Assembly (NCBI GenBank): GCA_028023455.1
Contig: JAQFVV010000152.1
Span: 2,108,001 to 2,172,000, forward strand
Direction of reading: 5' to 3'
Source of the DNA: Epiperipatus broadwayi
Lineage: Eukaryota; Onychophora; Udeonychophora; Euonychophora; Peripatidae
DNA: 64,000 nucleotides
Below, in pieces: positions 47,311 to 58,545 of this stretch. Numbering within the stretch: position 1 is the first letter of the stretch; the number at the start of each line of letters is the position of its first letter. The position numbers and the translations under genes were made by a program. The notes under the pieces were generated by a model. The model had not been told where the DNA came from. It saw nothing but the letters and a program-made list of their open reading frames with translations, and did not search any database.

Positions 47311-47875
47311 GAATTAATGAACTATCATTGAATTGGGATATTCATAATTTTCTTCTCTCAAGTGAATTCAAAATGAACTATCAAATGAATTCGGAATGAA
47401 TTATCGTTAAATCAGAATAATCCCAAGCTTTTTCCCATAAAAGAATTAATGAACTATCATTGAATTAGGATATTCATAATTTTCTTCTCTCAAGTGAAGT
47501 CAAAATGAACTATCAAATGAATTCGGAATGAATTATCGTTAAATCAGAATAATCCCAAGCTTTTTCCCATAAAAGAATTAATGAACTATCATTGAATTAG
47601 GATATTCATAATTTTCTTCTCTCAAGTGAAGTCAAAATGAACTATTAAATGAATTCGGAATGAATTATTGTTAAATCAGAATAATCCCAAGCTTTTTCCC
47701 ATAAAAGAATTAATGAAATATCATTGAATTAGGATATTCATAATTTTCTCCTCTCAAGTGAATTCAAAATGAACTATTAAATGAATTCAAAATGAATTAT
47801 TACTAAACCAGAATGTTTACAAGTTTATTCTCATAGAGGAATTAATGAACTATTGTTGAAATTGCAAATTAATTG
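47311..47875. repeat. Satellite array 2, 132 bp unit, ~4.3 copies
   Basis: GAATTAATGAACTATCATTG starts units at 47311, 47443 and 47575, with close variants at 47707 and 47839. The period is exactly 132 bp throughout. It shares no obvious sequence with array 1. Confidence 0.93.
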
Positions 47876-47947
47876 TTATCTAATAAATTTTTTTTGTTAC
47901 TAAAAATTAAATTGGTTGTCCAGTTATCCAATTCTATTTTGTTTATC

Positions 47948-48268
47948 TATCACATCACCCACCAATTATGGCACTGGTTCATGAGAATCTCATGTTCTCT
48001 GAGCTACGTCTGACATAGCTAGACCAAGGCCAGTCAGGTTGTAGTAAGACAGAACTCTAATGGCGCTGTTTGGAAAACCAAACATATAAATGTTTAGATG
48101 TTCCCAGTCTCTATTATACTACATCCTCTGATGAGCAGGAAATATTGTTGTAGGTGCCATTAACATCTGCATTAGGAATGTCAATTGATAGTTCCTTCCT
48201 ACAGCATGCTCATCAGAAAATTGTTACAACTGAGGTAATAAAACGGTTGTATGGCGGTCCGGTTACAA
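47948..48268 (-). mobile_element. Repeat family B, copy 2, GTTACAA end on (TA)n
   Basis: It is the reverse complement of the 33099-33405 family (ATGAGAATCTCATG, CATCCTCTGATGAGCAG, GGTCCGGTTACAA). The GTTACAA at 48262-48268 is followed by (TA)n. Confidence 0.72.
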
Positions 48269-48357
48269 TATATATATATATAGTGTTCACATATAAAGTT
48301 GAATAGAAAAGCAACGTAGAGTTTTTGGAGATTGGATTGAGCATTTGATTATTGAGT

Positions 48358-48546
48358 TTATTTATCTGGACTTTCAGTGCTGATGATGGATGGAGGATTT
48401 TGCCATTTGCTTGAGGATATAAAGTTTTCAGGTAACTCTATGGAGTATTTTATCTCATCAAACCAATCCACTTTTGGGTTTGTTATTTCCAGTTGTTTAT
48501 TATGAACAGTTAATGTAGTCCTGCCACAAACCTTAGCCTCTAACAC
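48358..48546 (-). pseudogene. Unrecognised ORF fragment, 62 residues
   Basis: The translation has ordinary, non-repetitive composition (GRTTLTVHNKQLEITNPKVD, YSIELPENFISSSKWQNPPS). That is unusual for this AT-rich window, where chance frames are Ile/Phe/Asn/Lys-rich. Upstream on the minus strand the frame is closed by a stop. I recognise no family. It could be an exon or pol fragment of another retroelement, or chance. Confidence 0.2.
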
Positions 48547-48599
48547 TCAAAGGAAATGGGTAAGAAATGTTATGAAGTTTTATATTTACTACCATCTAA

Positions 48600-49245
48600 G
48601 ATTCAAAGGAGCAAAACTTTGCAAAGATGTTTGATTTTTATTTCTACTTTGGTTGTAGTTAGTTTATAGTGCCTAAATTGAAATAGTCTTCCTTGTTTTT
48701 ATGTTGCATCATGTATTTGTAGTCCAGTGACTGGATTTTGTATCTATTCCAGAATTTCAGGTCAATATTCATTCTTTTGCTGTCAGAAGTTCCAAGATCT
48801 TTAGAAAAAAAAATTTTGAGCAAATGGATTATTATGTTAACTTCATTTTATTTTATGCACACATACATAAATAAAAATGGCCAATAAAAATAATCTCGAT
48901 GAATAAGGAAACAGTCACATACACATGATTAGGATAGAAATGGAGAATAAAATAAGGGGAAATAAATTAGAAAGTAAAATCAAGTATTGAGACAGATTCA
49001 ATAAAATAGATAATATTAGTAGTAGGATTAAGTAATAGTATAAGGTTACTTGGAAAGGAAGGTAATGAGAGCCTTAATTTTATGAGATAACATTCTAGCA
49101 AAAGATTTACATTTATTTGTTATAAAAGAATTCAAAACAGTTTTCTTTCACGTTAAACAAAATGCATAGGCTGATAAAAGCAAAATCAGAAAAAAAATAT
49201 GGAGGAAAAATGTGATCATAAAAAAGATCAGGAATTACCAAAGAA
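48600..49245. other. Non-coding DNA
   Basis: Nothing is recognised. Confidence 0.4.
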
Positions 49246-49265
49246 CTCCAGATAATAGAGAAAAT

Positions 49266-49480
49266 GACTACATCAACTCAATTATTGCAAATATTTAAGG
49301 ATAATCAAAATTGATCAGAAAAAATATTTAAGAGAATGAAAGAAAGTAATCAGCAAAGAGAAGAAATGATTCTAAAAAGAATGGAAGAAAAAATAAAGAA
49401 AAAGATGATAACAAAAAGAGAGCATAAGAAACAGAAGAGAGTAGAAAAAGAACAGAAAAAAAACATATTTTGGTTATAGA
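49266..49480 (+). pseudogene. Possible coiled-coil gag-leader remnant
   Basis: From the ATG at 49266 a frame with one internal TGA reads STQLLQIFKDNQN, then KRMKESNQQREEMILKRMEE and a Lys/Glu-rich helix up to a TAG at about 49478. The style resembles coiled-coil leaders of LTR retrotransposons. However, the whole 49080-49960 region is purine-rich on this strand, so composition alone could produce it. Confidence 0.25.
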
Positions 49481-52360
49481 AATGAAGTAAAGCAATCAAC
49501 AAAGAGAAGATAATGATAATGTCAGAGCAAAAGAAAAGGATAATACAAATAAAACAGAGAAAATTGAAAGACTTCTAAGAAAATAAATGAAATATATCAC
49601 AGAGCAGAAGAATGATTGCAAAACAAAATAGAGAAAAATTATCAACAGAATGGAGACAGTAAAAGGAATGAGAGGATTCAGGCAGATAATCAGAATATAG
49701 CCCAAATAATTGTGGTAAAGAAGGAGCAGAGTACACAGAAATATTATATATTATTTTTAGGAGGTAATACAAGAAGAAACTAAAATAACACATAAGATTA
49801 TAGTTAAACCAAAGGAATTAGATCAAAGAGATAAATGGATCAAAAATTGAATAATAAGATATAAAAATGAACAAAAGTATAGAATAATAATGAATCAAAA
49901 GAATGAATAATGATAAGAAGAAACTATACAGAATCAACTGATATACAAAGTAGATATCAGAGAGACCTGTACTTGGTTGTTTTAAGGCTATATACTTTAC
50001 TTGTAATTTTTACTGTTGGTTTTTTGCTAAATGATCCAATAATAAAAATGATTAGGTATAACCTTTCACATAAATTAGACAAGATGATTATGTACATTGA
50101 CAAAAGAAGTATAAAACAAGTAATAGAAATTTTGAGCCAATAAAAAAGAGTGGCTAGGAAGAAAATATTTTGGCCCTTACAATTTTCAAAGTAAAGGATT
50201 ACAGAAGGTGAAAGATAAAACTAATATAATAGATAGAGCTGCTAAAAATAATAATAAATATAATTCATGAACAGAGACATAGATGTGAATAAAGATTAAT
50301 AATAGTTCAGAGAATAGAGACATTCTGACCAAATCAATACCATCCTATCACCACCCAACTCAAGTGAATGAATTCTGCATGGATTAGAATAATTAAAATA
50401 ATAACAAATGAAATGTTCATCTCCATTTCATTGTTTCATCATTTTAAAAAAAAGATATTGTGATATTATAGGCCACTTTTGGTCATATCAAATATTACAA
50501 CCTTTTTTTAAAAAAATGTATTTAATTAATGGGGAAATATTAAATTTAATCTGGCATTGTTTTTTATAATCATAAAATTGAGTTACTTAGATGTTGTTTT
50601 TTTTACCAAATGATAATATGAAAGTACTAGACATTATTCTATTAAAAATGTTAATAAGATGGATATTATAATGTATTGTTAATAGTCATGAAAGAGAGAA
50701 AAGTGTAAAATAAAAAATTAATTTCATCCTCTTTATTCAGTAATTTTAATTATCTATCAGTTTCAGTGTTAAAAAAGTAATAGGATTAATAATTTTTTCC
50801 CTTCTTTAGTAAGTTATTAAAATTCTTAATTTTAACCTTCAAAAAAAATAAGGAAAGTATTTCTTAAAGAGAAAATAATAAGATTTTAACATTTTTGTTG
50901 AATTTTGTTTTTATTATTTGTTTCTTTTTTTTATTATCTCTCTCCAAAAGAAAAGACACTGTTTTTATGTCAATGTAATAAACTGATTATCTTATTTTTA
51001 TTTTGGCATAAAATTCAGAACTACAAAGAACTTTTTTTTTCTATGAGTGGAAGTTTTTTTTTATCTTTAACATGCTTTGCAATTTTAATTTTGAAGGAAG
51101 CAAATAACTTTTTGTAAAAATAAACCCAATTGGTCAGGATTTAAATTTTTTCATGTGGAGATAAGTTTGTGATTGATCGAATGTTCCAAAAAATAATATT
51201 TGGAATATGGGTAAATCAGTAGATCTCAATGTCTAGGGAATAAGTAATTCTTGACTCAAATGTTGATAGAGACAGTAACAGTGGGTTTTTTGCTTAAACT
51301 GTTGAAGAAGCAGTAACAGTCTTTCTTGGTAAAGCTGTTAAAAGAAACAGTAGCAGTAGTCTTGCCTGATTCAGCTGTTAAAGCAGTAAAAATAGTTTTA
51401 ATAAACTTAAATAAGATTAATCTCACTACTAGTTCAGAAAAATATTTCTAAAATGGATTTAGAGAACAACATGTGTTTTACCTTAGCATGAAAATAAGCA
51501 TTATTTCAAACTCATCATGTATCTGCTCACTAGAAAAAATGTAATGGGGGAGAATACCTCTAGCTGCTGCAACAGGTATGTTTCCATCCAAGATCATGTT
51601 TCTCTCTTTCTATATGGTTTACCTGACCTGGAATTTACTTGATTTAAAAAAAAAGGATAAATTCCTTCTGTGAAGAAACCTGAAAATGTTCTATTGCAAA
51701 AATAAAGGAATTTGACTATGTTCATTATCCTGAAAATATGTGTTAGCAGAGAACATTACAATGAAAGCCACAAACAAAAGTGAAAAATTACAACTAGCAA
51801 AGAAAGATCAAAGACAAAATAAATCTATAGTAAAAATATATTTTAAGGTGCACATTATAATTATGTTATATTTACATTTATAGATGAGTTTTAAATTAAG
51901 TATTAATTGGTAATAATTAATAATTTTATTAAGTTGTGTTTTAAAACATGTCCCCCCCCCCTTTTATATATATATATTATTTTCCATACAAAATTTAAAT
52001 TAGAACCTTTTAATTTTCATAAGAAAAGGGAAAAAGAGTTTAAATTAATTTAATTTTTTTATCTTTGAATTGTTGTTCTGCAATTTTAATTAATTAAGAA
52101 AACATCAATTCTGTTTAATGTTGATTAACTGAATTAGTAAGAGCCAACAACAAATTAATATTACTATAGGAAATTATATTTTTGTTGATAAAAATGTATT
52201 TAATTTGGAATTATCATATTATTATTTCCTTTTTAATTTTTTGTAATTATTAGTTAATTTATTAAATATTTGTTTTTAAAAAATAATATTGTCTTTATTT
52301 CTCTAGCTATCTGTTCTATAAATTGGCAATGTGTGTGACTGTATTTCATTACCAGTACTA
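49481..52360. other. Non-coding, partly purine-rich DNA
   Basis: A/G-biased plus strand continues to about 49960. From 51270 to 51400 a loosely repeated GTTAAAG..CAGTAACAGT motif occurs three to four times. No gene was recognised. Confidence 0.4.
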
Positions 52361-52363
52361 TAT

Positions 52364-52740
52364 ACATGAGAGGTCAGGATGACTTGAAGTCATCATGGGT
52401 ATAACTATAATATTGGAATCAACAAAAGCTTTGAGCATTCCATCATCAGATTTTCAATGATATGGATGGCTGAAAAGTTGGACAGTAGAGAGGATTGAAG
52501 CCTGTCCATTAAAGTTGGAAGATTTGCTACCTTAATTTAATCTGAACACTGATTATCTATATACATGTGGAAGATGATGATTTAAACAAACTGATGAGTG
52601 CTTGTTCAGCATGAAATACATATATTAGATATCATTTATCTTTACCACATGCATGTTCATGTGTATCAATTGTATAAGATGGAGTGGATAGCTTTAGAGA
52701 GCTTGAGAGTCTGAGTTCAAATCCTTTTTAATTATAGTGA
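52364..52740 (+). mobile_element. Family C SINE-like repeat, plus copy 1, with tRNA-like boxes
   Basis: It starts near CATGAGAGGTCAGGATGACT and contains GAAGCCTGTCCATTAAAGTT and TTCAGCATGAAATACATATA. Near its right end are an A-box-like TAAGATGGAGTGGATAGC (52676-52693), a B-box-like GAGTTCAAATCC (52713-52724), and a T-run that could stop Pol III. The tRNA-like part is at the right end, so the orientation of the real SINE is uncertain. Confidence 0.7.
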
Positions 52741-52852
52741 GTTCAATATATACTATATACTCATACTTAAACATTACATTTTCAACCTATATTCAGCTTG
52801 TATTTTGACCATTACTATTTTGTGTATTTAAAAGGACATAAATAAAGTCTGA

Positions 52853-53215
52853 TGTGTGAGGGGTCAGAGTGACTTAAAGTTAACATAGGTGTGAGAATAA
52901 TATTGGCATCAACAAGAGCTTTGAGAATTCCATGTTTAAATTTTGAATGATACAGATGGCTAAAGAATTGGAGGGTGGAAAGAATTGAAACCTGTTCATT
53001 TAAATTCTGAATATTTGCTATCTTAATATAAACTGAACACTGATTATATATGTGTGTGGGAAATGATGATCTGGACCAAATGATGAGTGCTGGTTCAGCA
53101 TGAAATATGTATATTGGAGATCAATGATCTATTTCATATATATAGTCATGTGTACTAGTTGCATAAGATGGAGTGAATAGGGAGCTTGAAAGACTGAATT
53201 CAAATATCTTCTAAT
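52853..53215 (+). mobile_element. Family C SINE-like repeat, plus copy 2
   Basis: It is a direct repeat of 52364-52740, offset about 490 bp and moderately diverged. It has the same order of landmarks, including GGAGTGAATAG and GAATTCAAAT at its right end. The two copies are separated by about 110 bp of unrelated sequence. Confidence 0.72.
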
Positions 53216-54060
53216 TATATAAATTAAAGTAGATTAAACATAGACATGTATCCTTGTTTTGATCACAGCCACAATCTCTTGAGTCTTTTGAACTTGGTTA
53301 GTTATATGGATGTGGGGTTTTGTGTTTTTGTTTGGACATTCATATAGTTCTCTGTTGTGGTGCAAAGTTGTTGTCTTTAAAGTCCATTCACAGCATTTTA
53401 TTTTTTTGTTAGAGAAAATTTCATTTATAGTTCGACAGTACACTCATAGTATCCTATGGCTAGAATATTGATGATAATCAGCATGTATTGATATCCCAGA
53501 ATTATTTTTTATTCTGTTAAATATTTTAATACTTAAATATATGCATCCAAATAATGAATATGATATTTGCCCTAAATTTTGCAGTGGCCAAGTAATTAGC
53601 ATTCCTTTTGATAATGAATCACTCTTAAATCCAATTACAAGGCATGACTTGATTTTATTATTTTGTGTAATGTCGGTAATCCTCCTTAGATATTTATTCC
53701 TTATATAAATCGTATCTTTTTATATTTATTTCTTTTTATTTGATCATCATTGATTATTTATTTTATGGGTGTGATGACCCTTCCATTATCCAATTATTAC
53801 ATTATATATAATAAAACAGATGTGGAAAAGAACATATTCATCAGGCTTGCTAATTGTGAGATTGGTTTTCAGTAGTTTGTCATTCTCATTCATTCTCTAG
53901 CTAAATATTGTTAAATATCCAATGCTAGATGATTATCTGGATAGGCTATGGAATAGATTTTTTTTTTAAATCTAAAATTTATTGAAAAGTGTTTTGCACC
54001 CCATGGCATGCATGTAGTCTTGAAACAGCTACACATTTTTAAAGGTAATAAAAGTTTTTT
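53216..54060. other. Non-coding DNA
   Basis: Nothing is recognised. Confidence 0.4.
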
Positions 54061-54065
54061 TTCCT

Positions 54066-54155
54066 ATGTCAAATGCATTGACTCGGAAGCGAACCTGGGC
54101 CAGCTGCTTGGAAGGCATCTATGCTAACCACTAGGCCACCAGTGCTTGACAAATG
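54066..54155 (-). mobile_element. tRNA-Gly(TCC)-derived SINE head
   Basis: The minus strand reads GGTGGCCTAGTGGTTAGCAT (A box), then TGCCTTCCAAGCAG, then GGTTCGCTTCC (B box). The middle is the anticodon arm of tRNA-Gly(TCC) almost base for base. The tail CAATGC...TGACATAGG parallels the other two SINEs. The acceptor stem is imperfect and the tail is shared, so it is a SINE rather than a functional tRNA. Confidence 0.8.
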
Positions 54156-54159
54156 TAAT

Positions 54160-57100
54160 AAAAGTTTTATTATTTCTTATTCTGCACCTTTCATAATTTA
54201 ATAAATTGTATGTGTTTCCTTAATGAAAAGTCACATTAAAACTTACATTGCATTTTAAATAATGGGTTCCAAAATATGTGAAACAGAATGTCAAAAGGTT
54301 ACCAAGTACCAGTAGTGATCATTACCATTATTGTCTTGATCGAAAAATCCATTTTTATGCAGAAAATTGTCATGCATAACAGTTTTTATAAGGCAAACAT
54401 TTACATCATTTTTTTAATTCCTAAGATACAAACATTTCCATTCAAATATTTTAAGCATTGCAAATATTTTAGATCAAACCAAACAAAAGCAATTACCTAC
54501 TCTATTACTGTATGTCTGTGGGTTAGAAAATTAGAAATATGTTGTAATTTCAGATTACATTGTATATTAAATTGATGTTTCTGAAGAAGTTAAATTTAGA
54601 AATGAACGCAATTGCAAAAGACTTAATATTTGACATCCATATTAAAAAATTCTTGAAATATGCAAATAAAAAACATAAATTTAACACATATTTCATTAAA
54701 AAATATTTTGCTTTAGTAAATTTTTAAATATCTCACTGGAGGACAAAAGTTTGTCACTTAAGGAGAAGATATTATTCAGTAGACTTTCCAATTGTAAATA
54801 GGTGAGAATTTGAGTGTTTTTCAATTCTTGTTTTATGCTTTCTTTAAGGATAGCATGAAACTCATTTACTAACCCATGACTAGCTAAGTAGTTTATGGAT
54901 TATTAACCAAAAATAATCTATTATCTTGATTGGAACCTGAACATTTTGGGGCTTAATTTAGCCTAAATTTAATCCACATCATAAGAATGGCAAATGGATG
55001 CATTATTACACATAAGAATCTTCATATCATAAATAAAAATATATTTTTCAAATATATCATTTGCTTTATCTTAATATGTACAACAATCTTGCTGTGAATC
55101 AAAATATTTCATGAATGTTGATTTCTAAATGAGGTAGTGGACTTAATTAGTGAAGAACTTACTAAGTTCACACTCTCAAATCGTAATGCTTTAGATTTGT
55201 CTATATATTTAGAAAATAGGTTGAAGATAAGATGGCTGCTCTTATCTTTATAAAGTCATAATCTTGTGTTAAGATTTGTAGAGATCTCTTTCGTAGTGAA
55301 ATTAAGCACTCAAGGTGCACAGTGTTAAGGTTAAAGCCTTATGTATATTTATGTGTTGATTTTGCACTTAATAAGAATTAATGTTTAGAACAATCATGTT
55401 AATAAATTATCCTGTAACAAACTGAACTTTTTTCTTAAGTTTTTAACATAAATTTTTATTTAAAAAAATGTTATTTATCAATAAATTACTTAAGTTTTCG
55501 GCTTATGTAATATAACAAAATAAGAACATTTCTTCTCTGTAAAGCATTTAAATCTCCATCCCCAGACTGCTTTATGAATTTTTCTTATCAATGATACTTG
55601 ATATCATAGCTAAAGTAATGCAGAACTATCATGTGGCAACCAACCAATTAATGAAAAATTGAAGTTACTGACAATGAATCAAATCTATGTAACTGTTCAT
55701 CCTGGATGACTATGGTTCAAACATCTAAAGTTAATTTGAATTTAAAATTTTAGCTTTTCATATAAAATGCAAGTAATGTAATTTCTAAATATATAACTAT
55801 GTTACTTCTAGCTTTGGATCGAAAGCCACATTGATAAGGGCAAAAGCCAAAAACCATTCTGAAAATAGAAATTTGAATATATCTATTAATCATTGCTTAT
55901 TCAAACTTATGGTACTTTATTGGAAAGCTACTTTTGCTTGTAATATATTGATTAACTACGTGCAAATATTAAGGTAGTGTCATTTATCACATTAATGACT
56001 GTTATAAGAACATGTAATTTAAACTGCTTATTTTAATAAAAACATTTCTATTTTTTTATACTCCAACCAGATACTATAATATAAATATTTTGCTATTGAT
56101 AGTATTTGCAAACTATACATTTTTTGATAAGAATATATAAAGATAAGTAAATACAAGTATTAAAAAATATTGAGTATTGCATTTAGCCATGATTGGTGTA
56201 AAAAAAAAATTCGGGTTGCTTTCAGACTAAGGATTTTTTAGTAGATAGTCCATAACAACTAACTGATTATTAAATACCAAATTCTCTTTTACTATTTTCA
56301 GTTATTCACACACTGAAAAATTATCAAATAAAAAAATTAGAAATTCATAAATTTCACATACACACATAAAATATAATACCATCATCTTATTTTGCGCACT
56401 CGGTCATGTGTTGCTTTCTCTCTTTTTCTCTATAAATATACTACTGTATTGTCTTTTTCGTAAGTGCTTTAGTGTGTATTTTTCTGTTAATTATTTTTAA
56501 TAATCTCTAAAAGTATATATCTAAATAAAATTATATGTATATGATGAATATTGTATTAATAAAGTAATCATATATAAGAAGAAATTATTTAAAAGCTTTT
56601 TATTTGAGTAAAAATGTGATTCTATTATGATAATATAGCTTTGTATTTATACTACGTTTCTAACTAATGAGATGCTGAAATAAATTGTATTGAAGGATTT
56701 GCACGTGATCGAAATTCTACTGATAATAATTAAATGTTATTTATTTGGATCGGAACGTTTGCTTAATCTTTCTTTAAATAGAAAACATACGTATAAAATA
56801 CAAGTTATTTAAAATTATAAAATATCTATTTATTAAACCGTATCTATTTTTCTTTCCCTTCTCTCTATCTCTTTTTCTAATTTATTTATTTTTTTTCTTA
56901 CTTTAACTTTACTAATAATATTTATAAATATTTTAATGTGTAATTAGATTAATCTTACCTAATTTTTCCAAAATGGAATGAAGGTTTTCTTCGTATTCAA
57001 ATTTATATATTCCTGAAATGTCAGCCATGTTGAAGCTTTTATAGATAACAAAATATACAACGCTTAAATTAAGCTTAGTGATGTACTTTAAACGAATACA

Positions 57101-57540
57101 AACTGATAACGCAAACTAATTTTGTATTTGTTTTTAAAGTAAATTATTCGAGAAAAAGAATACATTTTGGCAAGAAAAAATAATTATAATAACTACCACT
57201 TATTTAAATGCTTGTGTTAACATAATTATTTCCATTTCAACACATACTTTCTTTTAACGAAAATATTTAAAAGTGCAAAGATCTTCAGTTATAAACTTTA
57301 ATAAAAAATAATAATTTTTAAATTATTTTTACATCTGGTCAATATCTGGTCAAATAAAAAATGATAATAATCATAGATAACACTTAACAAAAACTTTACT
57401 ACAGATTTAAAATCAAAAGAAAAGTTGTATTTTTATATTGGACTAGTTCCATCATCTAATATGAGTATTGAATCTCTTTAGAAAAATTTAACTTTGTTTG
57501 TATTCCAAATACATTGGATTGTAATAGCACATCAAACAGG
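54160..57540. other. 3.4 kb AT-rich non-coding stretch
   Basis: No gene was recognised. At about 55557-55595 the minus strand has TTGATAAG...AGTCTGGGGATGG, possibly a very decayed hammerhead-like motif. Confidence 0.4.
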
Positions 57541-57604
57541 TTAGTGTATGCACAATGTTTTGAGAGGCATTATTCTCCCTCTTCTTCAAGTGTTGCTGGC
57601 CTGA

Positions 57605-57700
57605 TCTGTGACAAAACTAGCATGGGATTTGAACCCAGACCCCTAGATTCTTGAATATTGAATTTTAAGGTAAGACTTTACCCAAGTGAGTTATCCTTCC
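57605..57700 (-). mobile_element. tRNA-like SINE head or decayed tRNA
   Basis: The minus strand has GGATAACTCACTTGGGTAAAG (A-box region, 57697-57677) and GGGTTCAAATCCC (57636-57624, a good B box) at tRNA-like spacing. It lies in the 3' flank of the left-facing PLE fragment, so it may be part of that element's tail or an independent SINE. It is unlike the other three SINEs. Confidence 0.5.
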
Positions 57701-57839
57701 AAAAACAACAGTCAATAGAAATTTCATATATTTATCTATGAGGTTTCTTCTGATTTCTCCACTTCTTCTTAAGAGCAAAGTTGATTAATGATTTCTACAC
57801 ATTACATATAGTCACACTAGGTTGGCTTATAGGATTGTT

Positions 57840-58311
57840 TGCCATTGTCATGTGAGCAGCTTCTTTAAATTTTCTTCTTTGTGCCTTTTCTTTTCTATCC
57901 AATAATTGTATGTTTTCCCAATTGAACATATATTCATTGGCACATATATAGTCTGCTACCTTAGATATATCTGTTTTTTTTCTCTCTTCTAATAATCAGT
58001 TTGTGTTCTTGCAAGCTCTTTTCAATGGGATGACTGGTCTCATCAATATTTGTTCTTCCACATTCACATGGTATTTTATAGATGCAGTTTTTTCTTTTCA
58101 GAATTTCAAGTTTAGGCTTTGTAGATGTTAGAATTCTTCATAATGTAGTATGGATCTGGAAAGCTACTTGGTTGTTATACTGATTGCAGATTTTCCTTAA
58201 TGTATCTGCTATTTTTGGAAGGTATGGGTACACTACAGTACCAATAATTGTTTTTAAGGTTCTTTTTGATGCCTATTTAATGTTTTCTTAATAACAGCTG
58301 ATGAATAACCA
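57840..58311 (-). pseudogene. Penelope-like element remnant: RT-endonuclease linker and GIY-YIG domain
   Basis: The minus strand translates to YPYLPKIADTLRKICNQYNN, then KPKLEILKRKNCIYKIPCEC and GRTNIDETSHPIEKSLQEHK. It continues with KVADYMCANEYMFNWENIQL and ending segments. IYKIPCECG and the R/EH region are the GIY-YIG module of PLEs. YIG itself has become NID. At least one nonsense codon (about 58136) and frame changes occur upstream, where NGYSSAVIKKTLNRHQKEP is seen. It differs from the 26.5 kb PLE, so at least two PLE lineages are present. Confidence 0.75.
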
Positions 58312-58510
58312 TTTTTCGTAAGCATTTGTTTCATATAGATCTTTTCTATATAGTTATTCGTCAGCTGTTATTAAGAAAACTTTAAATAGACAACAAAAAA
58401 AACCATCAAAGGAAAAAAACAATAATTGGTATTGTAGTATACCCATACATTCCAAAAATAGCAGACAAATTAAATAAAATCCGCAATCAGTATAACATCA
58501 GAACAGCTTT
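58140..58510. repeat. Inverted pair of PLE coding segments
   Basis: 58140-58311 (minus) and 58351-58510 (plus) encode the same linker region. CAGCTGATGAATAACC (58296-58311) mirrors AGTTATTCGTCAGCTG, and TACTGTAGTGTACCC appears on the minus strand against ATTGTAGTATACCC on the plus. The gap is about 40 bp. Upstream-end-to-upstream-end inversion is common among PLE insertions. Confidence 0.8.
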
Positions 58511-58545
58511 CCAGAGCCATAAGCTTGAAACCGGTCTGGGGATGG
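58507..58545 (+). ncRNA. Hammerhead-like 3' half fused to PLE coding sequence
   Basis: GAGC-CATAA-GCTT (helix II, 58514-58526) is followed by GAAAC (58527-58531), loop CG, GTC (58534-58536) and TGGGGAT. The CTGATGA box is missing: the bases where it should be are the end of the PLE-like segment. It provides the best evidence that the TGGGGA-type motif in this window belongs to PLEs. Confidence 0.5.

Noticed and set aside
46616-47875. CRISPR-like array
   Set aside because: Units are contiguous tandem repeats of 122 and 132 bp without unique spacers, in eukaryotic DNA.
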